64,000 nucleotides of DNA from Bacteroidota bacterium (GTDB lineage Bacteria > Bacteroidota > Bacteroidia > Chitinophagales > Chitinophagaceae): the NCBI GenBank assembly GCA_026391455.1, contig JAPLEH010000022.1:34997-98996 (forward strand), written 5' to 3'. The stretch's first letter is position 1, and each line of letters starts with the position of its first letter. The notes below the pieces were generated by a model that did not search any database, had not been told where the DNA came from, and saw only the letters and a program-made list of their open reading frames with translations. The translations under genes and the position numbers were made by a program. This document shows, piece after piece, positions 1 through 8,669 of the stretch.

Positions 1-1289
1 TGACGGCCGCTTACCACGTTGGGTACGAACTTATGATAGGTAACGAGCCCGCCAAACTTTAATTTATGATCGGGCAAGGGGTAATAATCAAAATCAGATT
101 TGAGCGTAATATCGCGGATACCAGAAGATAATCCAATTTGAAAACTCTCCTGGGTGGCGTTGAATTTAAAATTATAATCGTTGTACACCGCTGTGGTATT
201 GGCAAACAGTCTGCGGTTGAATACGTGATTCCAGCGCAGCGTACCGGTGGCATTGCCCCATGGCACATTGGTTTTAAAAGAGCGTTTACTATTGGCAAAA
301 TCAAATACATCGCGGCCAAAATATCCACTGAGGTACAACCGGTCTTTTTCGGAAAAACGATAATTGATCTTGGCATTTACATCATAGAAATAATATCCGG
401 AACCATAAAAGCTGCTTGATTTCTTAATGGCCGGCTTCACCAATGCATCGATATAGGTGCGGCGTGCAGATAAAATGAAAGAGGCTTTATTCTTTTTCAA
501 CGGTCCCTGTATGGAAAAACGGGACGCGATCAATCCAATACCGCCATCCATCTGAAACTTATTCATGTTGCCCTCCTTCATGGTTACATCCACTACAGAA
601 GATAAGCGGCCCCCATACTGCGCAGGCATACCCCCTTTAATGAGGGATACGTTTTTAATGGCATCTGAATTAAAAATGGAAAAGAAACCGAACAGATGCC
701 CGGTATTATACACCACCGCATCATCAAGCATAATCAGGTTTTGATCCGGCCCTCCTCCCCTTACATAAAAACCGGCATTGCCCTCTCCGGCATTGCGCAC
801 ACCGGGCAGTAATTGTATGGCCTTAAGCAGGTCTACCTCGCCCATAAAGGCCGGAATATTGCGGATCTGCGTCATGGAAAGATCCACTTTACCCATTTGG
901 GCATTCTTTACATTCCCGTCGCGGCGCTTGCTGTACACCACCACTTCGCTGATGGCGGATGATTTTGAATAGAGGTCGAAATTAATGGACTGGTTACTGT
1001 CGAGGGCTACGCTCAGCGTTTTGCCAAAATAGGAAATATGCGAAACATTGATCGTGTAGCTGCCTTTGTCAAGGGTAAGGGAAAAGAAGCCATATTGGTT
1101 GCTCATCACACTGCGGGCCGCGCCTCCGGGCATATTTACCGATACGGTGGCCCCAATGATGGATTCACCGGAAAGGCTGTCTTTTACATATCCATTGATG
1201 GTGGCACGTCCGGCTTTATCAGCATTGGATTGTGCCATACCGGCCATGGTCAACAATAACGAAAAGGTAATGGCTATAAACTTTCCCAT
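1..1289 (-). CDS. TonB-dependent receptor, N-terminal part (runs off the left edge)
   Basis: An open frame runs without stop from an ATG at 1289 to the window edge (about 429 codons). It starts with a signal peptide ending near AGMAQS, followed by a carboxypeptidase-like regulatory beta-sandwich (about residues 30-105; start NGYVKDSLSGESIIGA). The plug domain follows, with GVRNAGEGNAGFYVRGGG, LIMLDDAVVYN and PAQYGGRLSSVVDV, and then the first barrel strands. Family knowledge: these outer-membrane receptors take up large substrates using TonB energy. No TonB-box substrate clue or SusD partner is visible, so the substrate is unknown. The gene lies 23 bp downstream of the DUF3347-like gene on the same strand, so the two are probably cotranscribed. 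The C-terminal barrel is outside the window. Confidence 0.93.
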   Translation of the reverse strand, partial: MGKFIAITFSLLLTMAGMAQSNADKAGRATINGYVKDSLSGESIIGATVSVNMPGGAARSVMSNQYGFFSLTLDKGSYTINVSHISYFGKTLSVALDSNQSINFDLYSKSSAISEVVVYSKRRDGNVKNAQMGKVDLSMTQIRNIPAFMGEVDLLKAIQLLPGVRNAGEGNAGFYVRGGGPDQNLIMLDDAVVYNTGHLFGFFSIFNSDAIKNVSLIKGGMPAQYGGRLSSVVDVTMKEGNMNKFQMDGGIGLIASRFSIQGPLKKNKASFILSARRTYIDALVKPAIKKSSSFYGSGYYFYDVNAKINYRFSEKDRLYLSGYFGRDVFDFANSKRSFKTNVPWGNATGTLRWNHVFNRRLFANTTAVYNDYNFKFNATQESFQIGLSSGIRDITLKSDFDYYPLPDHKLKFGGLVTYHKFVPNVVSGR

Positions 1290-1312
1290 ACGCTGCAATT
1301 ACAATCAACTGA

Positions 1313-2038
1313 TTAATTTGTTGGCGCTGCTGCCGGCTTCTGCGTGGTATCAGCAGGTATATGATCGATCTTATCTTTCATTTCAGTACAATCTTCCTGT
1401 CCGTAAGGATTGGTACCTTTTTCGGTTTTACTGATCCAGTTGCCCGGTTTGTCTTCACCAAATGCCCGGGTACATTCCAGCCAGAATAAACGGGCCTGGT
1501 CGTAGCGGGAAGCACTTAGCAGGGCGAATAATTCATTCGAGAAAATATTCAGCGAACTTCTCTTTTCAGCCAGGGATGGGTCACTAAGAATGGAGACCAG
1601 TTCCGATTTGGTATTGGAATAAGGCTGTAAAGCAGTTTCATAAATAAGCGTATCTGCTTTCAGTTCTTCAATTTTAAAGCTGTCGAGGGCGGTTTTCAGT
1701 TGATTGCCCTGCTGACCGATGGCAGCAGTATCCCCTTTGGCAAAGGCTTCCGTCATGCTGAAATAAGAGGTCAGCACTTTTTCAATCGATTCGTTGAAAA
1801 GGGCGCTGTGCTTGCTTACCGAAAGTGGCGGAGGCTTGGGGCCGCTATTGTTGGAGCCACCGCCCCCCCAGGGGACGTAAAAGCGCACCAGCCCGATCAG
1901 GAGCAACAGGATGGCAAAAAGCATGGTCAACCCGTTGACACCTTTTGTCTTTTTCACAAAAACACGGATAATGCCCAGAAGAATAATCAGCGCAGGCAGC
2001 AGAATGGCCAGTAGGTCGACTATTTTCTTAAAATTCAT
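1313..2038 (-). CDS. DUF3347-like membrane-anchored protein
   Basis: This 241-residue protein has two N-terminal hydrophobic segments (about residues 5-25 and 33-55), a Gly/Pro-rich linker, and a soluble helical domain. The domain's tail, with WISKTEKGTNPYG and a following Cys, resembles DUF3347, a family found near metal-handling and periplasmic proteins. The true start is taken as the ATG at 2038; a longer reading from TTG at 2053 would begin inside the -7 box at 2051-2058. It precedes the TonB-dependent receptor by 23 bp and probably shares its transcript. A role in periplasmic metal or substrate handling for that receptor is only inference, and the DUF3347 assignment is tentative. Confidence 0.8.
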   Translation of the reverse strand: MNFKKIVDLLAILLPALIILLGIIRVFVKKTKGVNGLTMLFAILLLLIGLVRFYVPWGGGGSNNSGPKPPPLSVSKHSALFNESIEKVLTSYFSMTEAFAKGDTAAIGQQGNQLKTALDSFKIEELKADTLIYETALQPYSNTKSELVSILSDPSLAEKRSSLNIFSNELFALLSASRYDQARLFWLECTRAFGEDKPGNWISKTEKGTNPYGQEDCTEMKDKIDHIPADTTQKPAAAPTN

Positions 2039-2050
2039 AAAAAGTTTTCG

Positions 2051-2058
2051 CAAAGATA
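2051..2058 (-). promoter_or_regulatory. -7 promoter box for the DUF3347/TonB receptor operon
   Basis: TATCTTTG on the minus strand matches the Bacteroidota -7 consensus TAnnTTTG exactly and ends 12 nt before the ATG at 2038. No TTG lies at the ideal spacing upstream, so only the -7 element is claimed. Confidence 0.6.
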
Positions 2059-2087
2059 ATCGCTGGCATCGGCAACTGGTAATACAT

Positions 2088-2095
2088 TATTTTTG
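2088..2095 (+). promoter_or_regulatory. Candidate -7 box upstream of the ABC-F gene
   Basis: TATTTTTG matches TAnnTTTG and points toward the ABC-F gene. It would give a leader of about 130 nt that includes the GTGAAT word array. No clear -33 element is seen. Confidence 0.4.
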
Positions 2096-2100
2096 CAAAA

Positions 2101-2225
2101 TGTGAATTGTGACAGGTGAATTGTGAATGGCGTGTTAATTTGAAGTATACAATGGCCTTGCAGTTACCCTGAAAACAGTTCATAGCATTACGGCATTATT
2201 GACTATTCACCATTCACTATTCACG
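2101..2225. repeat. Inverted array of GTGAAT-type words
   Basis: The left arm (2101-2130) is built from GTGAATTGTGA-type words and the right arm (2200-2225) from ATTCACCATTCACTATTCAC. The right arm's reverse complement aligns with the left arm over about 24 bp, so the 125-bp gap could fold into a long imperfect hairpin. The same vocabulary recurs at 18080-18174 and 39031-39048. Confidence 0.7.
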
Positions 2226-2229
2226 AATC

Positions 2230-4215
2230 ATGCTCGCGGGATTTCAAAACGTAACATTCGAATTTGGCGCAAGAGCCATTGTGGAAGATGCCACCTGGCA
2301 TATACAACCCGGGGAACGGATCGGCCTCATCGGCTATAACGGTACCGGTAAATCCACCCTCCTGAAACTATTAGTAGGCCAGTATGTGCCCTCCGCCGGC
2401 ACGGTGGAGCGCAGCCGCACCACCTCTATCGGGTACCTTCACCAGGACCTCCTCAGTTTCGATACCGAAGAATCCATTTTGCAGGTAGCCATGGGTGCTT
2501 TTGAGCGGGTATTACAACTCGAAAAAGAGATCGAAGAGATCGGCAAAGAACTGGAACGTACGGGCGATGAAAAGACCCTGATCGAATATACCGACCGCCT
2601 CCACGAACTGGAAACGCTGGGCGGGTACAATATCCATCACAAAACGGAGGAAGTATTACAGGGGCTTGGCTTTTCCAATGCCGACCTGCAGCGGCCTTAT
2701 AAAGAATTCAGCGGAGGCTGGCGTATGCGGGTATTGCTTGCTAAAATGATCCTGCAGCAACCCGACCTGCTCCTGCTCGATGAGCCGACCAACCACCTGG
2801 ATCTTCCCTCTATCGAATGGTTGGAGAAATACCTGCAGCACTACCAGGGCTCGGTGGTGATTGTGAGCCATGATAAATATTTCCTCAACCGGATGGTGAC
2901 CAAGATCGTGGAAGTATATCAGCAGCAATTGCACCAGTACAGTGGCAATTACGATTATTACGAAAAGGAAAAGGCCATTCGGGTGGAAATGCAGCAAAAG
3001 GCCTATGAGAACCAGCAGGATTATATCCGCCAGAATGAAAGGCTGGTAGAGCGGTTCAGGGCTAAGGCCAGCAAGGCCGCCATGGCCCAGAGTATTATGA
3101 AAAAGCTGGACAAACTGGAGCGGATCGAAGAAGCCGAAATAGAAAGACCCGATATACGGATCAATTTCCGGGTGGATAAAACGCCCGGTAAAGTGCTGGT
3201 GGAACTGAACAATGTGTCGAAGGCTTTCGGCGATAATGTGATCATTGAAAATTCCTCAATAGAAATCGACCGGGGAGATAAGATCGCGCTGATCGGGGCC
3301 AATGGTAAGGGAAAGACCACCCTGTTGCGGATCATTGCCGGTATTGAAAATTTTTCGCAGGGCGAACGTAAATGGGGACACAACGTAGAAGAGAGTTTTT
3401 ATGCCCAGCACCAACTCGAAGCACTGAACCTGAATAATACCATTCTCGATGAAATGCGGGAATGCGGCAGCCAGATGACCGATTTGGAACTGCGCGGCCT
3501 GCTCGGATGTTTTTTATTCAGCGGAGATGATGCTGATAAAAAGATCAAAATATTAAGCGGAGGTGAAAAAGCCCGAGTGGCATTGGCAAAAGTAATTGTG
3601 AGCAAAGCTAATTTCCTGATGCTGGACGAACCGACCAACCACCTGGATATGCACAGTTGCGACCTGCTGATTGATTCGTTGACGAAATACGAAGGCAGTA
3701 TTATCCTTGTAAGTCACGACCGTTATTTTGTAGCCAAAACGGCGAATAAGATCTGGGAGATTGTAGACAAACAGATCAAAGAATTCAAAGGCGGGTATGA
3801 AGAATGGGTGGCCTGGAAAGAACGCATGGCCAAACAGGAAGCCGACCGGCAAAAAGAAGCCGCCAGAGCGGAAAAGCAGGATGGTAAAGAAAAGAATAAT
3901 CCCCCGGTAAAAGCAGAGAAAAAAGAAACAGCACCTCCCCCGCCCAAAGCGGTAACCGGTACGCCGGTAAATAAAGAACAGAAAAAAGAATTGCAGAAAG
4001 TGCAACGCCAGTTTCAGCAGGTGGAAGAAAAGATTGCAGCGTTGAATAAGCGTATCGTAGAACTGGAAGCGGCATTGATCGATCCGGCGGTGTATTCAGA
4101 TAAAGGAAAATTCGTAGCCGCCGAACAGGACTTTAAGAAGGCAGATGCGGAACGGAAGCAATTGAATGCAGAATACGAAAAACTATTTGAAAAGATCATG
4201 GAGCTGGAGCAGTAG
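2230..4215 (+). CDS. ABC-F family ATP-binding protein
   Basis: A 661-residue soluble protein with two ABC ATPase domains and no membrane segments. The first domain has Walker A GYNGTGKS (35-42), signature FSGGW (160-164), Walker B LLLLDEPTNHLD (180-191) and SHD (213). The second has GANGKGKT (356-363), LSGGE (442-446) and LDEPTNHLD (465-473). A charged helical linker lies between them, and a Lys/Glu-rich then coiled-coil C-terminal extension covers about residues 545-661. ABC-F proteins bind the ribosomal E site and aid translation or, in some members, resist antibiotics. The ordinary-length linker and the Uup/YheS-like tail favour a housekeeping translation factor. It stands alone, and its 3' end overlaps the convergent gene by 20 bp. 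Confidence 0.95.
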   Translation: MLAGFQNVTFEFGARAIVEDATWHIQPGERIGLIGYNGTGKSTLLKLLVGQYVPSAGTVERSRTTSIGYLHQDLLSFDTEESILQVAMGAFERVLQLEKEIEEIGKELERTGDEKTLIEYTDRLHELETLGGYNIHHKTEEVLQGLGFSNADLQRPYKEFSGGWRMRVLLAKMILQQPDLLLLDEPTNHLDLPSIEWLEKYLQHYQGSVVIVSHDKYFLNRMVTKIVEVYQQQLHQYSGNYDYYEKEKAIRVEMQQKAYENQQDYIRQNERLVERFRAKASKAAMAQSIMKKLDKLERIEEAEIERPDIRINFRVDKTPGKVLVELNNVSKAFGDNVIIENSSIEIDRGDKIALIGANGKGKTTLLRIIAGIENFSQGERKWGHNVEESFYAQHQLEALNLNNTILDEMRECGSQMTDLELRGLLGCFLFSGDDADKKIKILSGGEKARVALAKVIVSKANFLMLDEPTNHLDMHSCDLLIDSLTKYEGSIILVSHDRYFVAKTANKIWEIVDKQIKEFKGGYEEWVAWKERMAKQEADRQKEAARAEKQDGKEKNNPPVKAEKKETAPPPPKAVTGTPVNKEQKKELQKVQRQFQQVEEKIAALNKRIVELEAALIDPAVYSDKGKFVAAEQDFKKADAERKQLNAEYEKLFEKIMELEQ

Positions 4216-4744
4216 CACCGGGTGTTTTGCCTCTTATTTCCAGTGTAAAATAGTATTTATTCCCCTGGGGAAATTCGGATATACGGAAGAGTGCGGTCTT
4301 CTTATCGGTATCCGTTTCTTTTTCAAAAAACCAGGTGTCGGTATATACATCATTCCCCACTACGCGTGTTTCCGTTTTGGTGAATAATATTTTCCCATAA
4401 GCGGTACCGATAGCCTCCCGCAACCCGAGGGCCCGCTGATCAGACTTTAACCGGGATTTGGCGGGTTCAAAATAATAAAGGGCATAAGGCAGATTATTAT
4501 TCTTTGGAAATACAACTCTGCCTGAATCAGCCTGCGGCAAATTCAGTTTTGCTTTGTATACATCTGTCAATTCCGGAAAATCAGACAACGTTTTGGCACC
4601 TTTATTCAGCATAAATCCCTTTTGTGCATCGGCATATATTTTTTTGAATTGATTATAAAATGCAGTGGCGGCAAATTCATTGTCGCCCTGGGCAAATAAT
4701 CTTGTACTGTAAAATAAGATGATCGCAATAAACCCTGCTTTCAT
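4196..4744 (-). CDS. Secreted protein of unknown function
   Basis: This 182-residue protein starts at ATG 4744 with a signal peptide (about residues 1-19, cleavage near RLFAQG). The mature part is mixed helix and strand, ends in a short Pro/Ala tail, and has no Cys and no catalytic motif I recognise. It may be periplasmic or extracellular. Its last 20 bases overlap the end of the convergent ABC-F gene in opposite sense, with no terminator hairpin between them. The upstream 240 bp before the BON gene carries no other gene. I do not recognise the family. Confidence 0.8.
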   Translation of the reverse strand: MKAGFIAIILFYSTRLFAQGDNEFAATAFYNQFKKIYADAQKGFMLNKGAKTLSDFPELTDVYKAKLNLPQADSGRVVFPKNNNLPYALYYFEPAKSRLKSDQRALGLREAIGTAYGKILFTKTETRVVGNDVYTDTWFFEKETDTDKKTALFRISEFPQGNKYYFTLEIRGKTPGATAPAP

Positions 4745-4983
4745 ACTGGAATAAGTTTATAGAATCCGCCGAATCCTGCTCAGGTTATGAATGCGGATAT
4801 GTATTCGATTGATTTCTTGTAGTTAAGATACACAAAAAGCCTGATTCGGGGTTATTAATCTGTAGAAACTGTTTACCAAAATTTAATTCGGAAAAATCGC
4901 AAACGGAGGCCCAAAAACGCTTTGGCATGGATATATCAATTACCTTTAACACATAACAGTTTTCATCACTTAAATAAAAACGT

Positions 4984-5478
4984 ATGAAGAAACATTTCAC
5001 ATTCCTCTTAATGATTGCTGCTATTACGATCGGCTTTACCGCTTGTAAAAGCAAACCCAAAGATGCTGATATTAAAGCAGCCGTAGAAAAAGCGCTGTCT
5101 GCTGATCCCATGTCGGCTGGCACTACAGTAGCCGTGGACAAAGGTGTTGTTACGCTGTCCGGCGAATGTAAAGATGAAATGTGCAAAAAACATTGTGAAG
5201 AAATGACCGCAGCAATTAAGGATGTAAAATCGGTAGTAAACAATTGTACCGTTGCGGCTCCTCCTCCCCCACCCTCACAGGAAGCTAATCCGGTAGTGGC
5301 CAATGAACAGGCTATTATGGATGCATTAAAAGATCAGCCCGGATTGAAAGGCATGATGAAAGATGGCAAAATTGTACTGAGTGGTGAAATCGCCAAAGCC
5401 AAATGGCAGATGCTGAAACAAACATTGGACAAACTGAAACCTGCCGGATACGATCTTACCGGATTAAAAATTAAATAA
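4984..5478 (+). CDS. BON-domain lipoprotein
   Basis: This 164-residue protein has a lipoprotein signal peptide (lipobox GFTAC, Cys at about 21). Residues about 25-87 form a BON-type domain (alternating helices and strands, with the VVTLSGEC turn). A Pro-rich linker follows, and a second, weaker BON-like unit (residues about 100-164) contains GKIVLSGEIAKAKW. BON domains are thought to bind phospholipid or membrane surfaces and occur in envelope-stress proteins. Four Cys between about 60 and 90 may form disulphides in the periplasm. The next gene starts 24 bp downstream, so the two form an operon. Upstream, TACCTTTA at about 4940 is a one-mismatch -7 box. Confidence 0.88.
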   Translation: MKKHFTFLLMIAAITIGFTACKSKPKDADIKAAVEKALSADPMSAGTTVAVDKGVVTLSGECKDEMCKKHCEEMTAAIKDVKSVVNNCTVAAPPPPPSQEANPVVANEQAIMDALKDQPGLKGMMKDGKIVLSGEIAKAKWQMLKQTLDKLKPAGYDLTGLKIK

Positions 5479-5502
5479 TAAACGCTTATCAACTGAATAA
5501 CT

Positions 5503-5934
5503 ATGCCAGTACAAGATAAATACCAGGAATTGTTAACTGCCGCCACTCAGGCCGGTGTAACAGATTTAAAAGTAAATGAAGAAAACGGCGTATTGCACAT
5601 TGAAGGTGTGGCACCAAGCGGCACGGTAAAAGATATGCTCTGGGCCACTTACGATAAAATAGATCCCAACTATCTCTCCGGTGATCTCGTAATGAATATC
5701 TATGTAGATGCCGCTGTACCTGTTACCTCAGCGCTGGTAACAACCGAAACATCTAACCTGAATATCCGCAAAGGACCGGGAACGGATCAGGCGATTGTTG
5801 GCAAAGCCGCCCATCACGAAATTGTGACCGTAATCAGCCAGACCAACGAACTCTGGTGGCTGATCAAAACAAAAGACGGTGAGGAAGGCTATGCGTATGC
5901 GCAATACCTTACGCCGCAAACAGAAGTGAATTAA
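5503..5934 (+). CDS. BON-like plus bacterial SH3 domain protein
   Basis: This 143-residue protein has no evident signal peptide. Residues 1-70 resemble a single BON or LysM-adjacent unit (NGVLHIEGVAPSG), as in the second half of the preceding lipoprotein. Residues about 78-140 form an SH3b domain with the classic start LNIRKGPGTDQAIVG and a WWLIKTKDGEEGYAYAQYL end. SH3b domains usually bind cell-wall peptides. The gene follows the BON lipoprotein by 24 bp, suggesting that they work together at the envelope. The missing signal peptide means the location is uncertain. A terminator hairpin follows at 5958-6047. Confidence 0.85.
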   Translation: MPVQDKYQELLTAATQAGVTDLKVNEENGVLHIEGVAPSGTVKDMLWATYDKIDPNYLSGDLVMNIYVDAAVPVTSALVTTETSNLNIRKGPGTDQAIVGKAAHHEIVTVISQTNELWWLIKTKDGEEGYAYAQYLTPQTEVN

Positions 5935-5957
5935 TTCGCTTTTTGTTCTTATACATT

Positions 5958-6047
5958 ACACGGATCAGACGGGTGAATAGCCGATTTTACCGGATGAAAA
6001 CATTCGGGAATCAAACCGGCAAACCTGTCTGATTCGTGTTCTTTTTT
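5958..6047 (+). terminator. Long-stem terminator after the BON/SH3 operon
   Basis: ACACGGATCAGAC (5958-5970) pairs with GTCTGATTCGTGT (6027-6039) with one mismatch, and TCTTTTTT follows. The 56-nt loop contains a second small CCGG-based pairing. Confidence 0.6.
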
Positions 6048-6175
6048 CCCGCTCATATAAGGACTGCGAAAAATACTTTACTACCAGATTAACTTTCGTT
6101 TTGCAAACAGCTACATGGTTTGCAAGCAATCTTACTTACAAAACGCTAATCGGAAAAACTGGCTCACGTTGTTTT

Positions 6176-7258
6176 CTATCCTTCCGTGTTTCTCGCTTTT
6201 ATAAAATCGGTAACCAGATAGCTGATCAGTTTACCACTGGTAGCATCCGTACGACCATCGCTGAGGCGGGTGGCACCTTCACAGATATGCAGGTAGGCGG
6301 GCTTGGTATCAGCAGCCGCAAAGCTTACATATTGGCGGGCATGTACGGGCGTTATGCCCACCGGGGTCATGGCGCTGCTGAGCGTATTTTGAATGGCGTC
6401 GAGGTCAAGGTCTATACCGGTGAGGGTATCTTCGGTAAAACCGGTGGCATGGGCTACGGATTGCAGGAAGGTCCTTTTTTCGTGTACGAAAATATCTTCA
6501 AACGTGATGCAGTCAATAAAGGGGTTGTTTACTATATCGATCCATACGTTTTGCGGCAGATAGTTTTCGTGCAGGCCCACCACACAATATTTCTGCAGGT
6601 AGCCATCCTCTTCGGCATAGCGAAAAGCATTACCACTGTGTCGTCCTTCCATGGGTCGGTAGTCTGCATGGGCATCCAGGTTGATGCAATTGATCTGAGC
6701 CAGTTGGGTAACGCCCGCCTTATGCCAGCCCTTGGCGGCCCCTTTTATCAGCGGATAGGAATTATTATGTCCGCCACCGATAGCAATAGGAATCTTTTTG
6801 GCCGACGTAATGATCTTCACCAGGTGCTCCACTTCATCGTCTACCGTATTTACGGCATGGCGATAGGCTTCGGTGCGTTCTTCATCGCTTTTGGCGGTGG
6901 TATCGATCAGGTATTGAATATCTCCAAAATCAAAATGGCCCAACAGGAGTACATTGGAGCCATCGAAAAAGTCGTTGCTCTGGATATTGAGAAAGCTTTG
7001 CAGGAAAGGGATCCAGAGGGTATCTGCCCCGCCGAGGCCGAAATTGCCCCGGGCTCCCAGGTCTTCCGGAATGCCAAACAACACGTATTGGGCATTGGAT
7101 TGGGTGATCATTTCTTCCAGGGCGGGTTCTTCTTTTATGTATTGTACCTGCTCCCCTGCCTTGGTTTCGAAGCGGCGGAGTTTGGTCAGGGAGAGGATAT
7201 CCTGTTTGGAATAAACTTTGAGGTGTTGCATGACGGTAGCAATCGCGGGTGATTCCAT
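6176..7258 (-). CDS. Ureohydrolase (arginase / formimidoylglutamase family)
   Basis: A 360-residue member of the binuclear manganese ureohydrolases. The metal ligands are visible in GGGHNNSYP, NLDAHADYR and GIDLDLDAI. The family hydrolyses guanidino or formimino groups, releasing urea or formamide. The sequence is closest in feel to the longer formimidoylglutamase (HutG-like) and PF00491 proteins common in Bacteroidota, but no hut genes are adjacent, so the substrate (formimidoylglutamate, arginine, agmatine or another) is not fixed. ATG 7258 is used; ATG 7231 (MQHLKV) is possible. TAGCTTTA upstream (about 7285) is a near-consensus -7 box. A 383-aa antisense frame covers the gene and is a shadow. 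Confidence 0.9.
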   Translation of the reverse strand: MESPAIATVMQHLKVYSKQDILSLTKLRRFETKAGEQVQYIKEEPALEEMITQSNAQYVLFGIPEDLGARGNFGLGGADTLWIPFLQSFLNIQSNDFFDGSNVLLLGHFDFGDIQYLIDTTAKSDEERTEAYRHAVNTVDDEVEHLVKIITSAKKIPIAIGGGHNNSYPLIKGAAKGWHKAGVTQLAQINCINLDAHADYRPMEGRHSGNAFRYAEEDGYLQKYCVVGLHENYLPQNVWIDIVNNPFIDCITFEDIFVHEKRTFLQSVAHATGFTEDTLTGIDLDLDAIQNTLSSAMTPVGITPVHARQYVSFAAADTKPAYLHICEGATRLSDGRTDATSGKLISYLVTDFIKARNTEG

Positions 7259-7400
7259 ATTGGTTTTTTTTTGGATGGTTGGTTTAAAGCTAGGGAAAAT
7301 ATGGGATTATCGGATAGGGGGAACTTAATATTTATTTCATAAAAACACAGGTTAAAACCGGAAGCAGGAAATCATGTCATAAACGAACAACATCGCCGGA

Positions 7401-7751
7401 TCAGATTTCCAGTGTATCAATAAGTACGGAATGGATTTTCAGGATTTCTGTATGATCTAACCGGTTGCGTTTACCTTTTATCCTGTCAAACGAAATTGTT
7501 CTGATCTGGTGACAGAGCGCATAGCTGTCTGCCGTAAGGCCAGCCGTGCCTTTCGGAATTTTTACAATCGTATAAAGGCTGTATTTGGGTTCTTTACTCG
7601 TAAGAGGAACAACAATAGCCAGTTCAAGATTATTGAATGATCTGATTACGATACATGGCCTTTCCATACCCTGTTCGTGGCCTTTTACTTCTTTAGGGGG
7701 ATTGCCAAGGTTGACATCAAGGATGTCTCCTTTGCTGAAATTTTGCACCAT
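7401..7751 (-). CDS. MazF/PemK-type mRNA interferase toxin
   Basis: This 116-residue protein has the compact CcdB/MazF fold signature: KGDILDVNLGNP at the start, ERPCIVIRS in the middle strand, VVPLTSKEP, and a closing helix with IRTISFDRI. Members cut mRNA at short sequence motifs and are held in check by a partner protein. The ATG follows the stop of the upstream gene directly (TAA then ATG, no gap), so translation is coupled. The partner is not a typical short AbrB/RHH antitoxin but a 257-residue helical protein. Toxin identity is strong; activity and specificity cannot be read from sequence. Confidence 0.88.
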   Translation of the reverse strand: MVQNFSKGDILDVNLGNPPKEVKGHEQGMERPCIVIRSFNNLELAIVVPLTSKEPKYSLYTIVKIPKGTAGLTADSYALCHQIRTISFDRIKGKRNRLDHTEILKIHSVLIDTLEI

Positions 7752-8525
7752 TTAATTAGAGAAATTTAAAGCAAAATCATCCAGGCCCAAATCCGCTATG
7801 TTTTTTTGTTCCCTGATAAAGCTATTGTCAAAAGAAAGATTAGTAGAAGAGGCATTCCCTGAGTTGGACTTTAGAAAACCCAATTCAGCAGCCAATGCTG
7901 AATACTCCTGTGCAGCATCGGCCACCATAAATGCAAGCTGGCGGATCGTATTGTCAGTTACTTTTAATTTTTCATCAAAGATGATATCTGCAGCTACCAA
8001 TACAAATTCAATATGCAGGGAAGCGTTGGTCCAGTCAACTAATTTGTGAACGGTTTCGTTTCCAAGATTGGCATAATTCAGTGCTGCAATGAACTGCGGG
8101 TAGGTAATATCCGGCAGTTGTGTGAAGTCAATATCCTTTGTGTTAAGCCCAAATTCTTTATTATTAATAACCGAATCTAATACCCTTTGGTTGCAACGAA
8201 GGGCAAAGAGGATATTTTCAGTTAACACTTCAAGCCTTATATCTGATTTTAATTCTTCTACACGCACGAGTATCTCCCTGAGCATAGCATTGATATCAAG
8301 ATGAGTATCTGCCGACAACCATTTCACGGCCTTAATGCGCAAATTAAATACCTGGCTAAGCAGTTCGTTCGAAGGAGTTTTTACTTTTTCGCCGGATAAG
8401 ATAAGCGCCCTGATATCTTCAGAAAGACGATTCAGTTCTTTTTTCATGGGGCTTTTCAGTTGAGTGTAAAGGTTCTTTCTCAACTGGAAGCAGATTGCAT
8501 CAAAATTTTTGGGGGCCGCTACCAT
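7752..8525 (-). CDS. Helical protein upstream of MazF, presumed partner/antitoxin
   Basis: This 257-residue, predominantly helical, soluble protein has no motif I recognise. The start is taken as ATG 8525 because a longer TTG reading (8534) would lie within the -7 box 8532-8539; a later in-frame Met (PMKKELNRL, about residue 27) is also possible. The protein is Leu/Asn/Ile-rich, and its C-terminal 30 residues look disordered and acidic, as toxin-neutralising tails often are. It abuts the MazF gene with zero spacing. By position it should be the antitoxin, but it is two to three times the usual size and shows no AbrB, ribbon-helix-helix or Xre DNA-binding motif. It could instead be an unrelated host gene. 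Confidence 0.75.
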   Translation of the reverse strand: MVAAPKNFDAICFQLRKNLYTQLKSPMKKELNRLSEDIRALILSGEKVKTPSNELLSQVFNLRIKAVKWLSADTHLDINAMLREILVRVEELKSDIRLEVLTENILFALRCNQRVLDSVINNKEFGLNTKDIDFTQLPDITYPQFIAALNYANLGNETVHKLVDWTNASLHIEFVLVAADIIFDEKLKVTDNTIRQLAFMVADAAQEYSALAAELGFLKSNSGNASSTNLSFDNSFIREQKNIADLGLDDFALNFSN

Positions 8526-8531
8526 TTGAAG

Positions 8532-8539
8532 CAAATTTA
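8532..8539 (-). promoter_or_regulatory. -7 box of the MazF module
   Basis: TAAATTTG on the minus strand lies 6 nt before ATG 8525, so the mRNA would have almost no leader. This decides against the longer TTG start at 8534. Confidence 0.55.
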
Positions 8540-8669
8540 GAACAAATTTTCAGCAATTTCGAACCGCAAATGGTTAATTTATTGTCAGTTAGCGCTGGCC
8601 GGGAGGCAACGGCGGGCTACACTATCTGGAATACGGGCAAAGACAAAAAAAGTATTATAAACCGAGTTT

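Noticed and set aside
2230..4215. Antibiotic-resistance ABC-F
   Set aside because: The interdomain linker has ordinary length, and no resistance-type extended linker or regulatory leader peptide is seen.
6101..7252. A 383-aa antisense ORF across the ureohydrolase
   Set aside because: The minus-strand frame holds all metal-binding motifs; the plus frame is a shadow without domains.
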